64,000 bases of DNA from Clostridia bacterium (GCA_017414965.1 JAFQJL010000016.1:1-64000); one strand, 5' to 3'; shown: positions 50,931 through 60,615, counted from the stretch's first letter. The notes: a model not told the origin generated them from the letters alone. Numbers and translations: made by a program.

Positions 50931-52880
50931 ATGGATAAGCAGAAATTTTACATCACAACCGCCATCGCCTACACCTCGCGCAAACCGCACATCGGTAACA
51001 CGTACGACATCGTGTTGGCCGATATGATCGCGCGTTACAAGCGAATGTGCGGCTTTGATGTTCATTTTCTTACCGGCTCGGACGAGCACGGCTTGAAGAT
51101 TCAGGAAATTGCCGAGCAAAGCGGCATCTCCCCCAAGGAGTACGTGGACGGTATCTCCCGGCAGATCAAGGATGTATGGGATTGTATGGACGTGACCTAC
51201 GATCGCTTCATCCGCACCACCGACGACGATCACGTCGCGTCGGTCAAAAAGATCTTTACGAAGCTGTATGAGCAGGGCGATATCTATAAGGGCGAGTACG
51301 AAGGCAAATACTGCGTGCCATGCGAGTCATTCTTCACCGCATCGCAGTTGGTGGACGGCAAGTGCCCCGATTGCGGTCGCGACGTCATTGACGCCAAGGA
51401 GGAAGCCTATTTTCTGCGGTTGTCCAAGTATCAGGATCAGTTGATGCAGTATTACGAGGACAACCCCGATTTCTTCTGTCCCGATTCGCGCCGCAACGAG
51501 ATGATCAACAACTTCTTAAAGCCCGGACTTTCGGATCTGTGCGTTTCGCGTTCGACCTTTACGTGGGGCGTGCCGGTGGAATTCGATCCGCGCCACGTGA
51601 TCTACGTGTGGATCGACGCGCTCTCCAACTACATCACCGGCCTCGGCTACAGCCCCGACGGCAGCGGCGATCTGTACAGCAAGTACTGGCCGGCGGATCT
51701 GCACGTCATCGGCAAGGACATCGTGCGCTTCCACACGATTTATTGGCCGATCATCCTCATGGCGTTGGGTGAGCCGCTTCCCAAGCAGGTGCTGGGGCAT
51801 CCGTGGCTCTTGGCCGGCGAGGATAAGATGAGCAAATCCCGCGGCAACGTACTGTATGCCGATCGGTTGGTGGAAAAATTCGGCTCGGATGCGGTGCGCT
51901 ACTACCTGCTGTCTGAAATGCCGTTTGCGCAGGATGGTACCATCACCTACGAGAGTTTTATCAACCTCTACAACAGCGATCTGGCGAACACACTGGGTAA
52001 CTTGGTCAACCGCAGCATCGCCATGACCAACAAGTATTTCGGCGGTCGTGTGCGCAAGCCGGTCGTCACCGATGCGCTGGATGCGGAACTGGAGGCGTTT
52101 GCCGCCGACACGCTCGCGGCGTACACCGAGCGTATGAACAACTATCACAACGCCGATATGGTGCAGACGGTCATCAATCTCGCCAAGCGTTGCAACAAGT
52201 ACATTGATGAGACGGCGCCGTGGACGCTCGCCAAGGACGAAGCCAACAAGGAACGTCTGGAGGCGGTGTTGTATCACCTGCTGGAAAACATCCGTCTGCT
52301 GGCTTTGATGCTGCAGCCGGTGATTCCGAAGACCGCCGCCGCCATCTTTGAGCAGATGAACGTGCCGGCGGAGTTGACCGATTATCTCACCGCCGCCGCA
52401 TTCGGTAAGGCGGCGGAGTTTGCGGTCGGCACTCCCTCCCCGCTGTTTGCGCGCTTGGACGTGGAGAAAACGCTGGCCGAGCTGCACGCGGAGGACGAAG
52501 CCGCCGTAGCTGCGGTTACGGTGGAGACCGAGGAAGCCGAGAACGTAGCGTTCCTCGACGAGATCCTGTTTGACGATTTTATGAAAGTCGATCTGCGGGT
52601 GGCGAAGGTCGTGGCGTGTGAGCCGATCCCGAAGGCCAAAAAATTGCTGAAACTCACGTTGGACGACGGCAGCGGCACGCCGCGCGTGGTCGCATCCGGC
52701 ATCGCGAAATGGTACAAACCGGAGGATCTCACCGGCAAGTGCGTGGTCGTGGTCGCCAATCTCAAGCCCGCGACGCTGTGCGGCGTGGAAAGCTGTGGTA
52801 TGATTCTGGCTGCCGACGACGGCGACGCCGCCAAGGTGTTGTTTGTCGATGGCGTCAAGCCGGGCAGTCGGGTACGTTGA
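50931..52880 (+). CDS. metG: Methionyl-tRNA synthetase with C-terminal tRNA-binding domain
   Basis: A 649-residue class Ia synthetase. HIGH-like motif SRKPHIGNTYD (about 16-26), zinc knuckle C-x2-C...C-x2-C in YCVPCE and KCPDCGRD (about 127-150), the KMSKS loop in DKMSKSRGNVLYADR (about 298-312), and a C-terminal EMAP/TRBD OB fold (about 545-649) after an acidic linker, starting FDDFMKVDLRVAKV. RBS AAAAGGAGGATTTTCGACT. The TRBD dimerises the enzyme. Confidence 0.97.
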   Translation: MDKQKFYITTAIAYTSRKPHIGNTYDIVLADMIARYKRMCGFDVHFLTGSDEHGLKIQEIAEQSGISPKEYVDGISRQIKDVWDCMDVTYDRFIRTTDDDHVASVKKIFTKLYEQGDIYKGEYEGKYCVPCESFFTASQLVDGKCPDCGRDVIDAKEEAYFLRLSKYQDQLMQYYEDNPDFFCPDSRRNEMINNFLKPGLSDLCVSRSTFTWGVPVEFDPRHVIYVWIDALSNYITGLGYSPDGSGDLYSKYWPADLHVIGKDIVRFHTIYWPIILMALGEPLPKQVLGHPWLLAGEDKMSKSRGNVLYADRLVEKFGSDAVRYYLLSEMPFAQDGTITYESFINLYNSDLANTLGNLVNRSIAMTNKYFGGRVRKPVVTDALDAELEAFAADTLAAYTERMNNYHNADMVQTVINLAKRCNKYIDETAPWTLAKDEANKERLEAVLYHLLENIRLLALMLQPVIPKTAAAIFEQMNVPAELTDYLTAAAFGKAAEFAVGTPSPLFARLDVEKTLAELHAEDEAAVAAVTVETEEAENVAFLDEILFDDFMKVDLRVAKVVACEPIPKAKKLLKLTLDDGSGTPRVVASGIAKWYKPEDLTGKCVVVVANLKPATLCGVESCGMILAADDGDAAKVLFVDGVKPGSRVR

Positions 52881-52881
52881 T

Positions 52882-53664
52882 ATGACCGCCATTATCGACA
52901 CTCACGCTCATTACACCGACGAGGCGTTTGATGCCGATCGCGAGGCGCTGATCGCGTCGCTGCCGGAGAAAAACGTCCGGTTGGCGCTGACCGCCGGTTC
53001 CTCGATGAAAAGCTCCGCCGAAGCGGTGGCGTTGGCGCACCGTTGGCCGCATATCTATGCGGCGGTGGGCGTGCATCCGGGCGAACTGGACGACGTGACC
53101 GAGGAGAATTTCGGACAGTTGCGTCTGTGGGCGGCGGATGACAAGGTGGTGGCGATCGGCGAGTTGGGGCTGGACTACCACTACGAGGACGGATTTCCGC
53201 ACGAGCAACAGATGTACTGGCTGGAAAAACAGCTGAAGCTGGCAAACGAGTTGGATATGCCGATCATCTTTCACGACCGCGATGCGCACGGCGATACGCT
53301 GGATATCCTGCGTCAGTATCGTCCGAAAGGCGTGGTGCATTGCTTTTCCGGCAGTGCCGAAATGGCCGAGGAAGTGGTACGGCTGGGTATGTACGTCGGA
53401 CTCGGTGGTGCCGTCACCTTTAAAAATGCCAAAAAACCGCTAGCGGTCGCCGCGGTCGTGCCGGCAGACCGACTGGTGTTGGAAACCGATTGTCCGTATA
53501 TGGCGCCGGTCCCCCACCGCGGTCACCGTAACGATTCCTCGCTCATCATCCACATCGCCGAGGTGTTGGCCGCCGTTCGCGGCGTAAGCGTAGAGGATTT
53601 ACTCGCACAAACCTCACAAAATGCACTGCAATTGTTTCCGAAAATGAAAAAAGGACAGGGTTAA
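52882..53664 (+). CDS. tatD: TatD family deoxyribonuclease
   Basis: A 260-residue metal-dependent hydrolase with 3'-5' DNA exonuclease or D-Tyr-tRNA-editing-like activity in relatives. Metal ligands: AIIDTHAHY (3-11), the GELGLDYHY Glu (about 93-101), MPIIFHDRDA His (about 128), VVHCFSGS His (about 153) and LVLETDCPYMAP Asp (about 205). It starts one base after metG, as in many Firmicutes, with almost no RBS, so it is translated by coupling. Confidence 0.95.
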   Translation: MTAIIDTHAHYTDEAFDADREALIASLPEKNVRLALTAGSSMKSSAEAVALAHRWPHIYAAVGVHPGELDDVTEENFGQLRLWAADDKVVAIGELGLDYHYEDGFPHEQQMYWLEKQLKLANELDMPIIFHDRDAHGDTLDILRQYRPKGVVHCFSGSAEMAEEVVRLGMYVGLGGAVTFKNAKKPLAVAAVVPADRLVLETDCPYMAPVPHRGHRNDSSLIIHIAEVLAAVRGVSVEDLLAQTSQNALQLFPKMKKGQG

Positions 53665-53684
53665 GAGACCCTGTCCTTTTTGTT
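53648..53684. terminator. Bidirectional terminator between tatD and leuD
   Basis: AAAGGACAGGGT pairs with ACCCTGTCCTTT around TAAGAG (which contains the tatD stop). Confidence 0.92.
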
Positions 53685-53692
53685 ATGTATTC

Positions 53693-54175
53693 TTATCCCC
53701 TAATGCTGTTTAAAAGGCCGCCCGCCTGAATGATATTCTGGATAAACGGCGGGAACGGCTGTGCCTGATACGTTTTGCCGGTGGTGACGTTGGTGATCAC
53801 ACCCGTATCAAAATCCACCGCTACCTCGTCGCCGTCCTGAATATCGGCCGCCGCCTCGTCGCATTCGAGGATCGCCAGACCAATATTGATGGCGTTGCGG
53901 TAGAAAATACGCGCAAACGTCGACGCAATCACGCAGGAGATACCGCTGGTCTTGATCGCCAGCGGCGCATGCTCACGCGAGGAGCCGCAACCGAAATTGC
54001 GGTTGGCGACCATAATGTCGCCCTCTTTTACCTTGTTGACAAAATCCTTGTCGATATCCTCCATGCAATGGGAGGCGAGTTCCTTGGCGCTGGACGTATT
54101 CAGGTAACGCGCCGGAATGATCACGTCGGTATCGACGTTGTCGCCGTACTTATGTACGCGTCCTTGTGCTTTCAT
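53693..54175 (-). CDS. leuD: 3-isopropylmalate dehydratase small subunit
   Basis: A 160-residue swivelling-domain subunit; with LeuC it isomerises isopropylmalate in leucine synthesis. [17 protein letters not shown] (about 9-25) and [12 protein letters not shown] (about 59-70) are diagnostic. Bacterial two-subunit form of the short (LeuD2) type. RBS AAAGGAGGAGAGC; 14 bases after leuC. Confidence 0.96.
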   Translation of the reverse strand: MKAQGRVHKYGDNVDTDVIIPARYLNTSSAKELASHCMEDIDKDFVNKVKEGDIMVANRNFGCGSSREHAPLAIKTSGISCVIASTFARIFYRNAINIGLAILECDEAAADIQDGDEVAVDFDTGVITNVTTGKTYQAQPFPPFIQNIIQAGGLLNSIRG

Positions 54176-54189
54176 TCTGCTCTCCTCCT

Positions 54190-55452
54190 TTACAGATCCG
54201 CCGGATCGGTGATATAACCGGTCACGGCCGAAGCCGCGGCCACCGCCGGACTGGCGAGGTAGACCTCGCTGTCGACGTGACCCATACGACCGACAAAGTT
54301 ACGGTTGGTGGTGGATACGGCGCGCTCACCGGCGGCGAGAACACCCATATGACCGCCCAAGCACGGACCGCAGGTCGGGGTGGAAACCGCCGCACCCGCA
54401 TCGATAAACACATCGAACAATCCTTCGTGCATAGCAGTCTTCCAGATCTCCTGCGTAGCCGGAATCACGATACAGCGGACGCTGTCGGCCACCTTGCGAC
54501 CGCGCAGAATCTCAGCCGCCATCCGAATATCCTCCAAGCGACCGTTGGTGCACGAGCCGATCACGACCTGATCGATCTTAACCGCGCCCTTGCACTCGTC
54601 AATGGTGCGGGTGTTATCCGGCAAATGCGGGAACGACACCGTCGGGCGCAGGGTGTTGAGGTCGATCTTCACCGTGCGGGTGTACTCTGCGTCGGCGTCC
54701 GCCTCAAACACGCGGATCTCTCGCTTGAAACGATCCTTGACGTACGCCATCGTGATCTCGTCGACCGGGAAAATGCCGTTCTTGGCGCCGGCTTCGATCG
54801 CCATATTGGCAATGCACAGGCGATCGTCCATCGAGAGCGCCGCCACGCCGTCGCCGGTAAATTCCAGCGACTGATACAGCGCGCCGTCCACGCCGATCTC
54901 ACCGATCAGGTGGAGAATCACGTCCTTGCCGCTGACGTACTTCTGCAGTTTGCCGGTCAGCTCCACCTTGATGGCCGACGGCACCTTAAACCACGTCTTA
55001 CCGGTCGCCATACCAGCGGCCAGATCGGTGGAGCCTACACCGGTGGAAAACGCGCCAAGCGCGCCGTAGGTGCAGGTATGCGAGTCGGCGCCGATAATGC
55101 AGTCGCCGGGACCGACCAAGCCCTGCTCCGGAAGCAACGCATGCTCGATGCCGACGCGACCGACATCAAAGAAATTCTCAATGTCGTACTTGGCGGCAAA
55201 CGCGCGCGTCTGCTTGACCTGCTCGGCCGCCTTGATGTCTTTATTCGGCGTGAAATGATCCATCACCAGCGCAATGCGCGTGCGATCGTACACGCTGGTG
55301 GCGCCGTGCTTTTCAAACTCGTTGATCGCCACCGGCGCGGTGATGTCGTTGCCCAAGCACAGATCCAGCTTCGCCTCGATCAACTGACCGGCAACCACCG
55401 AATCCAAGCCGGCGTGCGCCGCCAGCAACTTTTGCGTCATTGTCATTCCCAT
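54190..55452 (-). CDS. leuC: 3-isopropylmalate dehydratase large subunit
   Basis: A 420-residue aconitase-family subunit with a [4Fe-4S] cluster. [15 protein letters not shown] (about 130-144) holds the first Cys region, and [14 protein letters not shown] (about 297-310) plus [11 protein letters not shown] (about 353-363) hold the other cluster cysteines. ATG 55452 is followed by two more in-frame ATGs within six bases; the start is chosen for AAGGA spacing and the family N-terminus [14 protein letters not shown] homoaconitase-like relative cannot be fully excluded, but the leuD partner and ilv context support LeuC. Confidence 0.95.
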   Translation of the reverse strand: MGMTMTQKLLAAHAGLDSVVAGQLIEAKLDLCLGNDITAPVAINEFEKHGATSVYDRTRIALVMDHFTPNKDIKAAEQVKQTRAFAAKYDIENFFDVGRVGIEHALLPEQGLVGPGDCIIGADSHTCTYGALGAFSTGVGSTDLAAGMATGKTWFKVPSAIKVELTGKLQKYVSGKDVILHLIGEIGVDGALYQSLEFTGDGVAALSMDDRLCIANMAIEAGAKNGIFPVDEITMAYVKDRFKREIRVFEADADAEYTRTVKIDLNTLRPTVSFPHLPDNTRTIDECKGAVKIDQVVIGSCTNGRLEDIRMAAEILRGRKVADSVRCIVIPATQEIWKTAMHEGLFDVFIDAGAAVSTPTCGPCLGGHMGVLAAGERAVSTTNRNFVGRMGHVDSEVYLASPAVAAASAVTGYITDPADL

Positions 55453-55459
55453 TGTGATC

Positions 55460-55978
55460 TCATCCTTCCAATCCGTCAAAAATCGTGGTGTCGCCGCGCT
55501 GCAACGCCGTAACACCGGTACAACCCATTTCCACAATGTTAAACGGGCGCATAAATTCTACAAATCGGTTGACCTCTTCCTCTCGGCCGGTCATTTCCAA
55601 GGTGATGGTGGTATCTCCGATATCCAACACACGGCAGCCGTAGGTCTGCGCGGCAGACAGTACTGCGTGACGATTTTCGGGAGTGGCGCTCACCTTGATA
55701 AGCGCCAGCGAGCTGGCGGCGCAATCCGCCATTTCCAGCACGTCCACCTTAACGATGTCCTCCAGTTTGAGCAACTGGCGGCGTACTTGCTTGATTTCCG
55801 CCGACTGTCCGGTCATGGTGACCGTCAGACGCGAAAGCGACGGACGATCCGTCTGGCAGGCGACCATTGTTTCGATGTTGAAACCGCGGCGATAAAACAA
55901 ACCGGTCATACGGAGAAGCACCGCCGGATTGTTGTAAGCCAGCACCGACAACACCGTCACCGTGCGGTTATCTTTCAT
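55460..55978 (-). CDS. ilvN: Acetolactate synthase small (regulatory) subunit, copy 2
   Basis: A 172-residue ACT-domain regulatory subunit. [31 protein letters not shown] (longer ACT signature, about 8-38) and [17 protein letters not shown] (about 66-82) are typical, with a C-terminal domain ending [14 protein letters not shown]. It starts 11 bases inside ilvB, so it is coupled to the catalytic subunit. A paralogue is encoded upstream of ilvB at 57735-58250. Confidence 0.95.
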   Translation of the reverse strand: MKDNRTVTVLSVLAYNNPAVLLRMTGLFYRRGFNIETMVACQTDRPSLSRLTVTMTGQSAEIKQVRRQLLKLEDIVKVDVLEMADCAASSLALIKVSATPENRHAVLSAAQTYGCRVLDIGDTTITLEMTGREEEVNRFVEFMRPFNIVEMGCTGVTALQRGDTTIFDGLEG

Positions 55979-57659
55979 TCTCGTACTCCTCCATCGACTC
56001 GATCATCTGGTCCACCGAGCCGCCCGGCGGAATCATCGGCAAGACGTTGGCGTCTTTGGAGATGCGGCAATCCACCAACACCGGACCGTCGGCCGTGGCC
56101 AACGCCTCTCGGAGAACCGGCTCAATATCGCCGTTCTTCTCAATCACCAAGCCCTTGCAACCAAAGGCCTCCGCCAGTTTCGGGAAATCGGTCTGTCGCT
56201 CCGGATCGGTGGCGGCAAACCGTTTTTGGTAAAACACCTTCTGCCACTGGCGCACCATGCCCAGCACGCGGTTATCCATCAACAGGATCACCACCGGCAA
56301 CTTGTAGGACACCATCGTGGTCAGCTCGTTCAAATTCATATGGAAGCAACCATCGCCGGTAACCAGCGCGATCTTCTTATCCGGCGCGGCGAACTGCGCA
56401 CCGATAGCGGCGCCCATACCGTAGCCCATCGTGCCGAGACCGCCGGAGGTGAGCAAATGACGCGGCGCGTATTGCTTATAGAACTGCGCCGACCACATCT
56501 GGTGCTGTCCGACGTCGGTGACCAGCACCGTGTCGCGATCGGTCAGATCGCGCAGGGTACGCAGAATGACCGACGGATCGACCGGCGCCTCCGGATCGGT
56601 CGGAAAAGCCGGCCATTCCACACGGTTTTCGGCACAAGCCGCCAGCCATTCGGTATGGCAGGCAGGGTCGAGGCGATCGGTGACGATCGCAAGCGTTTCT
56701 TTCAAATCGCCCGCCAAACGGACGGTGGAAAGCACGTTTTTATCAAATTCCGCGTGATCGACATCCATATGGATGATCTTGGCGCCGGCGGCAAAGCCTT
56801 TCGGGTTACCGGCCACGCGGTCGGAGAAACGCGCACCGCAAACGATCAGCGTATCGCAATCGCGCGTAGCGCAGTTGGCTGCACGCGTGCCGTGCATACC
56901 AACCATACCGAGCCACAGCGGATGATCCGCCGGAAAACCGCCGAGTCCCATCAAGGAGGAGCAGACCGGAATATCCAGTTTCTCCGCCAGCGCACGAACC
57001 TGTTCGGCCGCACCGGAGGCGATCACGCCGCCGCCGATATACAGAAGCGGGCGCTTGGCTTCCGCCAAGATTTCCACCGTGCGTTCCAAGCGATCCGCCT
57101 TAGGCGGCGCGATCGGGCGCGCCTTGACAGCCGGAGCCGGTGTGTATTCCGCCAACGCCGCCGACACATCCTTCGGAATGTCCACCAGCACCGGACCGGG
57201 GCGACCGCTTTGGGCGATCTCAAACGCCAGACGGACCGTATCCGCCAACTGATTGACGTCTTTTACCAAGAAATTGTGCTTGGTGATCGGAATGGTCACG
57301 CCGGTGATATCGATCTCCTGGAACGAGTCACGGCCGAGAAGCGGCGTGGCAACGTTTCCGGTAATGGCGACCATCGGAATGGAATCCATATACGCCGTGG
57401 CAATGCCGGTGACCAGATTGGTCGCACCGGGGCCAGAGGTAGCAATACACACACCGACCTTACCGGTCGTGCGGGCGTAGCCATCCGCGGCGTGCGAAGC
57501 GCCCTGCTCGTGCGCCGTCAAAATATGTTGAATGCGATCGCTATATTTATACAGAGCATCGTAAATGTTGAGAACCGTTCCGCCCGGATAACCAAACACG
57601 GTATCCACGCCCTGTTCCAACAGACATTCCAGCAAAATTTCAGAGCCGTTGAGTTTCAT
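55968..57659 (-). CDS. ilvB: Acetolactate synthase large (catalytic) subunit
   Basis: TPP enzyme joining two pyruvates, or pyruvate and 2-oxobutyrate, in Val/Leu/Ile synthesis. It is 563 residues. The catalytic Glu51 is in LTAHEQGASHAADG, the FAD/substrate loop GRDSFQEIDITGVTIPITKH spans about 109-128, and the TPP motif starts at GDGCFHMNLNEL (about 437-448). Full length, no anomalies. RBS AAAGGAGACTC. It has its own promoter at 57699-57727, inside the end of the first ilvN region. Confidence 0.97.
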   Translation of the reverse strand: MKLNGSEILLECLLEQGVDTVFGYPGGTVLNIYDALYKYSDRIQHILTAHEQGASHAADGYARTTGKVGVCIATSGPGATNLVTGIATAYMDSIPMVAITGNVATPLLGRDSFQEIDITGVTIPITKHNFLVKDVNQLADTVRLAFEIAQSGRPGPVLVDIPKDVSAALAEYTPAPAVKARPIAPPKADRLERTVEILAEAKRPLLYIGGGVIASGAAEQVRALAEKLDIPVCSSLMGLGGFPADHPLWLGMVGMHGTRAANCATRDCDTLIVCGARFSDRVAGNPKGFAAGAKIIHMDVDHAEFDKNVLSTVRLAGDLKETLAIVTDRLDPACHTEWLAACAENRVEWPAFPTDPEAPVDPSVILRTLRDLTDRDTVLVTDVGQHQMWSAQFYKQYAPRHLLTSGGLGTMGYGMGAAIGAQFAAPDKKIALVTGDGCFHMNLNELTTMVSYKLPVVILLMDNRVLGMVRQWQKVFYQKRFAATDPERQTDFPKLAEAFGCKGLVIEKNGDIEPVLREALATADGPVLVDCRISKDANVLPMIPPGGSVDQMIESMEEYENER

Positions 57660-57698
57660 ATGAGTCTCCTTTCCCGAAAACGGAAAACATTAGAAAAT

Positions 57699-57727
57699 AT
57701 TATACACCTATACGCGCGTCATGACAA
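57699..57727 (-). promoter_or_regulatory. Internal sigma-A promoter before ilvB
   Basis: Minus strand: TTGTCA (57722-57727), 17-base spacer, TATAAT (57699-57704), immediately after the stop of ilvN copy 1. Confidence 0.7.
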
Positions 57728-57734
57728 GTGATTT

Positions 57735-58250
57735 TTAAATCAACGAGTCAAAAATCGTGCTGTCACCGCGCTGCAACGCCGTCAAGCCGGTACAACCCAT
57801 TTCCAGAATACCGTACGGGCGCACTTTATCAATAAATGCGCGGACATCCGCGCCGCGACCGGAAAGCTCGAAGGTCAACGAATCCTGCCCGATATCCACT
57901 ACGCGACAACCGCAAGCCTGCGAGAGAATCAGCAGATCGTGGCGGTTTTCCGCCGCACGCACTTTGATGAGCAGCAATTCGCTGGCGGCACATTCGTCCA
58001 GTTGCAACACGTCGACCTTGACGATATCCTCCAGCTTTAACAACTGTCGGCGAATCTGTTCGATGATACCCGAATCACCCGACAGCGTCACCGTAAAACG
58101 CGAGAGATCCTCACGATCCGTCTCGCATACAACCAGTGTCTCGATGTTGTAGCCGCGACGGTAAAACAAACTGGTCATACGCAACAAAACCGACGGTCGG
58201 TTGTAAGTCAGCACCGATAGGACGGTACGTTCTTCGTTATGCGTACTCAT
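57735..58250 (-). CDS. ilvH: Acetolactate synthase small subunit, copy 1 (T-box controlled)
   Basis: A 171-residue ACT-domain protein, collinear with copy 2 at 55460-55978 over its whole length: RTVLSVLTYNRPSVLLRMTSLF near the N-terminus, [17 protein letters not shown] in the middle and GLTALQRGDSTIFD at the end. ATG 58250 is preferred over the ATG six bases upstream, which would sit directly on the TTTGGAGGA. The first gene after the T-box, it may tune ALS feedback by valine. Regulatory difference from copy 2 is inference. Confidence 0.93.
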   Translation of the reverse strand: MSTHNEERTVLSVLTYNRPSVLLRMTSLFYRRGYNIETLVVCETDREDLSRFTVTLSGDSGIIEQIRRQLLKLEDIVKVDVLQLDECAASELLLIKVRAAENRHDLLILSQACGCRVVDIGQDSLTFELSGRGADVRAFIDKVRPYGILEMGCTGLTALQRGDSTIFDSLI

Positions 58251-58262
58251 AATCATTCCTCC

Positions 58263-58531
58263 AAATAAAAAGTCCTTCGTCCCTTAAACAAGAGACGAAG
58301 GACGAAACTCCGCGGTACCACTCCTGATTGCCCGTAAACGAGCCGCTTTGCCGACTGCTTCACAGCCGCCCTCGATAACGGCAAGGTGCCGTCCGAGCCT
58401 ACTCCCCTTCGGGTTTCAGTCGGCCGCTCAAAGGGGACTTCCGACAGTAGAATTTACCGCCTCACACCAACCGGCGGCTCTCTGAAAATTCACGCTGACG
58501 TACTCTTCCTTATCGTTGCGTTTAAAATATT
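58263..58531 (-). promoter_or_regulatory. T-box leader (branched-chain type) before ilvN copy 1
   Basis: Minus strand. The T-box GGAGTGGTACCGCGG is at 58310-58324; its TGGT bulge would pair with an ACCA tRNA end. The terminator GTCCTTCGTC/GACGAAGGAC (58272-58303) plus T-rich run follows, and competes with the antiterminator. Upstream, AAGGAAGAGTA and a distal loop AGAGAGC...GGTTGGTGTGA fit Stem I. After GGAA, a GTC at about 58436-58438 followed by CCCTTTGAGC is the apparent specifier, suggesting tRNA-Val. Only the specifier is tentative. Nothing else lies in this 340-base stretch. Confidence 0.92.
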
Positions 58532-58537
58532 GGCTTA

Positions 58538-58566
58538 ATTATAAGAGATTTTAAAATTTTTGTCAA
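58538..58566 (-). promoter_or_regulatory. Sigma-A promoter of the T-box unit
   Basis: Minus strand: TTGACA (58561-58566), 17-base spacer, TATAAT (58538-58543); consensus. It begins just after hisF with no visible terminator between. Confidence 0.9.
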
Positions 58567-58598
58567 GCACAAAACCGAAAATCACAAACATTTCGACT

Positions 58599-59360
58599 TT
58601 ACTGCCGTACCGGAATGTGTTGATCTGCCAAATACGCCTTCAGATCGCGGATATCGATCTCGTGATAGTGGAACAGTGAGGCTGCCAAAGCGGCATCCGC
58701 CTGCCCCTGCGTGAGCGCTTCGGCAAAGTGCTCCATCGTGCCGGCTCCGCCCGAGGCGATGACCGGAATCTTCACACGCGAGGAGATCGCGCGTGTCAGT
58801 TTCAGATCGTAGCCGGCCTTGGTGCCGTCGGCGTCCATACTGGTCAGCAGGATCTCACCGGCGCCGGCGGCTTCTACCGCCAACGCCCATTCGACCGCAT
58901 CCAACCCCGTGTTGATGCGACCGCCGTGCTTGTACACGTCCCAGCCCGAGCCGTCTTCACGACGGCGCGCGTCGATCGCCACCACAATGCATTGGCTGCC
59001 AAAGTGTTTGGCACCCTCGGTGATGATCTCGGGATGGTCGATCGCCGAGGAATTGATGGAGATCTTGTCCGCGCCCTGCAGCAGCACCGCACGCATATCC
59101 TCCACCGAGCGAATACCGCCGCCCACCGTAAACGGAATGGACAGCGTAGCGGCCACCTTCGCCGCCAACTCTACCACCGTCGCACGACCCTCGTGCGAGG
59201 CGGTAATATCCAAAAATACCACTTCGTCTGCACCCAGATCGGAATACGCGGACGCGACCTCAATGGGATCGCCGGCATCGTGCAGGGATACAAAGTTGAT
59301 TCCCTTAACCACGCGACCGTCTTTAATGTCCAGACAAGGAACGATTCGTTTAGCCAGCAT
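58599..59360 (-). CDS. hisF: Imidazole glycerol phosphate synthase subunit HisF
   Basis: Cyclase half of IGP synthase, a (beta-alpha)8 barrel of 253 residues. Catalytic Asp11 in [15 protein letters not shown] and the second Asp in [11 protein letters not shown] (about 130). Phosphate loops GGGIRS and [10 protein letters not shown] are present. It shares one base with the hisH stop (TGATG). Confidence 0.97.
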   Translation of the reverse strand: MLAKRIVPCLDIKDGRVVKGINFVSLHDAGDPIEVASAYSDLGADEVVFLDITASHEGRATVVELAAKVAATLSIPFTVGGGIRSVEDMRAVLLQGADKISINSSAIDHPEIITEGAKHFGSQCIVVAIDARRREDGSGWDVYKHGGRINTGLDAVEWALAVEAAGAGEILLTSMDADGTKAGYDLKLTRAISSRVKIPVIASGGAGTMEHFAEALTQGQADAALAASLFHYHEIDIRDLKAYLADQHIPVRQ

Positions 59361-59989
59361 CAGCGCGTCCCTCCTTCCACCATAGCGGCGAAGTTTTCCA
59401 GCAACACGCGCCCGACTTGCCCCGATTTTTCGGGATGGAACTGCATACCGATAATGTTATCGCGGCGCACGGCGGCGGCAAAATCCACCCCGTAATGCGC
59501 GGTGGCCAGCACGTCCGCCGGATCGTTCGGGAAGCACGCATACGAATGCACGAAATACACATACGGCTCCTCCGGCAGACGATCAAACAACGGCGACTGT
59601 TTCGGTGTAATGGTGTTCCAACCCATATGCGGGATCTTTTGCGTGCCCTCGGCCGTCTGATGCGGCAGCAGGCGAACGGTGCCGGGGATCAAGCCCAGGC
59701 CACTGACGCCGACGCCTTCCTCGCTGGAATCAAACAGCGCCTGCATACCGAGACAAATGCCCAAAAGCGGCTTGCCGTTTTCCACTTCACGCAGCATCTC
59801 CGGCAACAGATCGCCGCCGCGCAGAGCCGCCATCGCATCTGCAAAAGCGCCCACGCCGGGAAGCACCAGACCATTGGCCTGTTGCAGTTCTTCCGGACGG
59901 CGCGCCACTATCGCCGGTAAACCGATGCGCGCAAACCCCTGCTCCACACTGCGCAGGTTGCCGGCACCGTAATCGAGTATCGCAATCAT
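59360..59989 (-). CDS. hisH: Imidazole glycerol phosphate synthase glutaminase subunit HisH
   Basis: A 209-residue class I glutaminase feeding ammonia to HisF. The nucleophile Cys79 is in [13 protein letters not shown], and the His/Glu pair is in [13 protein letters not shown] near the C-terminus. N-terminal [13 protein letters not shown] is canonical. hisH and hisF stand alone here; no hisA, hisB, hisD, hisG or hisI is adjacent. RBS AGAAGGAGATTCCT. Confidence 0.97.
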   Translation of the reverse strand: MIAILDYGAGNLRSVEQGFARIGLPAIVARRPEELQQANGLVLPGVGAFADAMAALRGGDLLPEMLREVENGKPLLGICLGMQALFDSSEEGVGVSGLGLIPGTVRLLPHQTAEGTQKIPHMGWNTITPKQSPLFDRLPEEPYVYFVHSYACFPNDPADVLATAHYGVDFAAAVRRDNIIGMQFHPEKSGQVGRVLLENFAAMVEGGTR

Positions 59990-60018
59990 AGGAATCTCCT
60001 TCTGGGCTTTTTGGAATC

Positions 60019-60048
60019 ATTATACAACCGTTTCTTCCCTGCCGTCAA
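60019..60048 (-). promoter_or_regulatory. Sigma-A promoter for hisHF
   Basis: Minus strand: TTGACG (60043-60048), 18-base spacer, TATAAT (60019-60024). Confidence 0.7.
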
Positions 60049-60069
60049 GTCAATTTGCCGCTTTTTCTG

Positions 60070-60098
60070 TTGACTTTTGCGGATATTGAATGTAAAAT
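60070..60098 (+). promoter_or_regulatory. Sigma-A promoter for nrdR
   Basis: TTGACT (60070-60075), 17-base spacer, TAAAAT (60093-60098), divergent from the hisH promoter. Confidence 0.75.
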
Positions 60099-60131
60099 AG
60101 AACTATCCTAACACGAAAAGGAGAATCTCCT

Positions 60132-60587
60132 ATGAAGTGTCCGTATTGCGGTTATACCGAAAGCAAGGTTGTTGACTCCCGTCCCACCGACGAAGATCTG
60201 CGCATTCGCCGTCGTCGCGAATGCCTGAGCTGTGCGCGTCGTTTCACCACCTACGAGGTGATTGAAACGGTGCCGATTATTGTGGTCAAGCGGGATAAAT
60301 CTCGCGAGGAATTCGACCGCGACAAGTTGCTGCGCGGCATGCTTCGCGCCTGCGAAAAGCGTCCGGTTTCCATCAAAACGCTGGAAAAAGCGGTGCAGGA
60401 TATTGAAGCGCAGATCCAAAACTCGCTTGACCGTGAGGTCAGCGCCGCACAGGTCGGCGAATACGCGATGGATGCGCTCAAAAAGATCGACGAGGTGGCG
60501 TACGTGCGCTTTGCGTCGGTTTACCGTCATTTCAAGGATATCAACAGCTTCCAAGAGGCGATCGCGCATCTTTTGGAGGATAACTGA
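60132..60587 (+). CDS. nrdR: Transcriptional repressor NrdR
   Basis: A 151-residue repressor of ribonucleotide reductase genes that senses dATP/ATP. Zinc ribbon C3-x2-C6 and C31-x2-C34, then an ATP-cone domain starting at [20 protein letters not shown] (about 53-72). RBS AAAAGGAGAATCTCCT. No ribonucleotide reductase or NrdR box pair is evident next to it. Its stop codon TGA is the first part of the sigma-G-like -35 box of the next gene. Confidence 0.97.
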   Translation: MKCPYCGYTESKVVDSRPTDEDLRIRRRRECLSCARRFTTYEVIETVPIIVVKRDKSREEFDRDKLLRGMLRACEKRPVSIKTLEKAVQDIEAQIQNSLDREVSAAQVGEYAMDALKKIDEVAYVRFASVYRHFKDINSFQEAIAHLLEDN

Positions 60588-60615
60588 ATAAACATTCTCC
60601 CTTCTGTGCATACTA
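60585..60615 (+). promoter_or_regulatory. Sigma-G-like (forespore) promoter of the DUF378 gene
   Basis: TGAATA (60585-60590), 18-base spacer, CATACTA (60609-60615). This equals the B. subtilis sigma-G consensus (TGAATA, 17-18 bases, CATACTA), and sigma-F recognises similar sites. A predicted start near 60622 gives about 33 bases of leader with AGGAGGGA before the TTG at 60655. No sigma-A promoter is visible in the gap. Confidence 0.7.

Noticed and set aside
54166..57731. Long plus-strand open frames opposite leuC and ilvB
   Set aside because: Composition and motifs show the minus-strand genes are the real ones; no plus-strand RBS.
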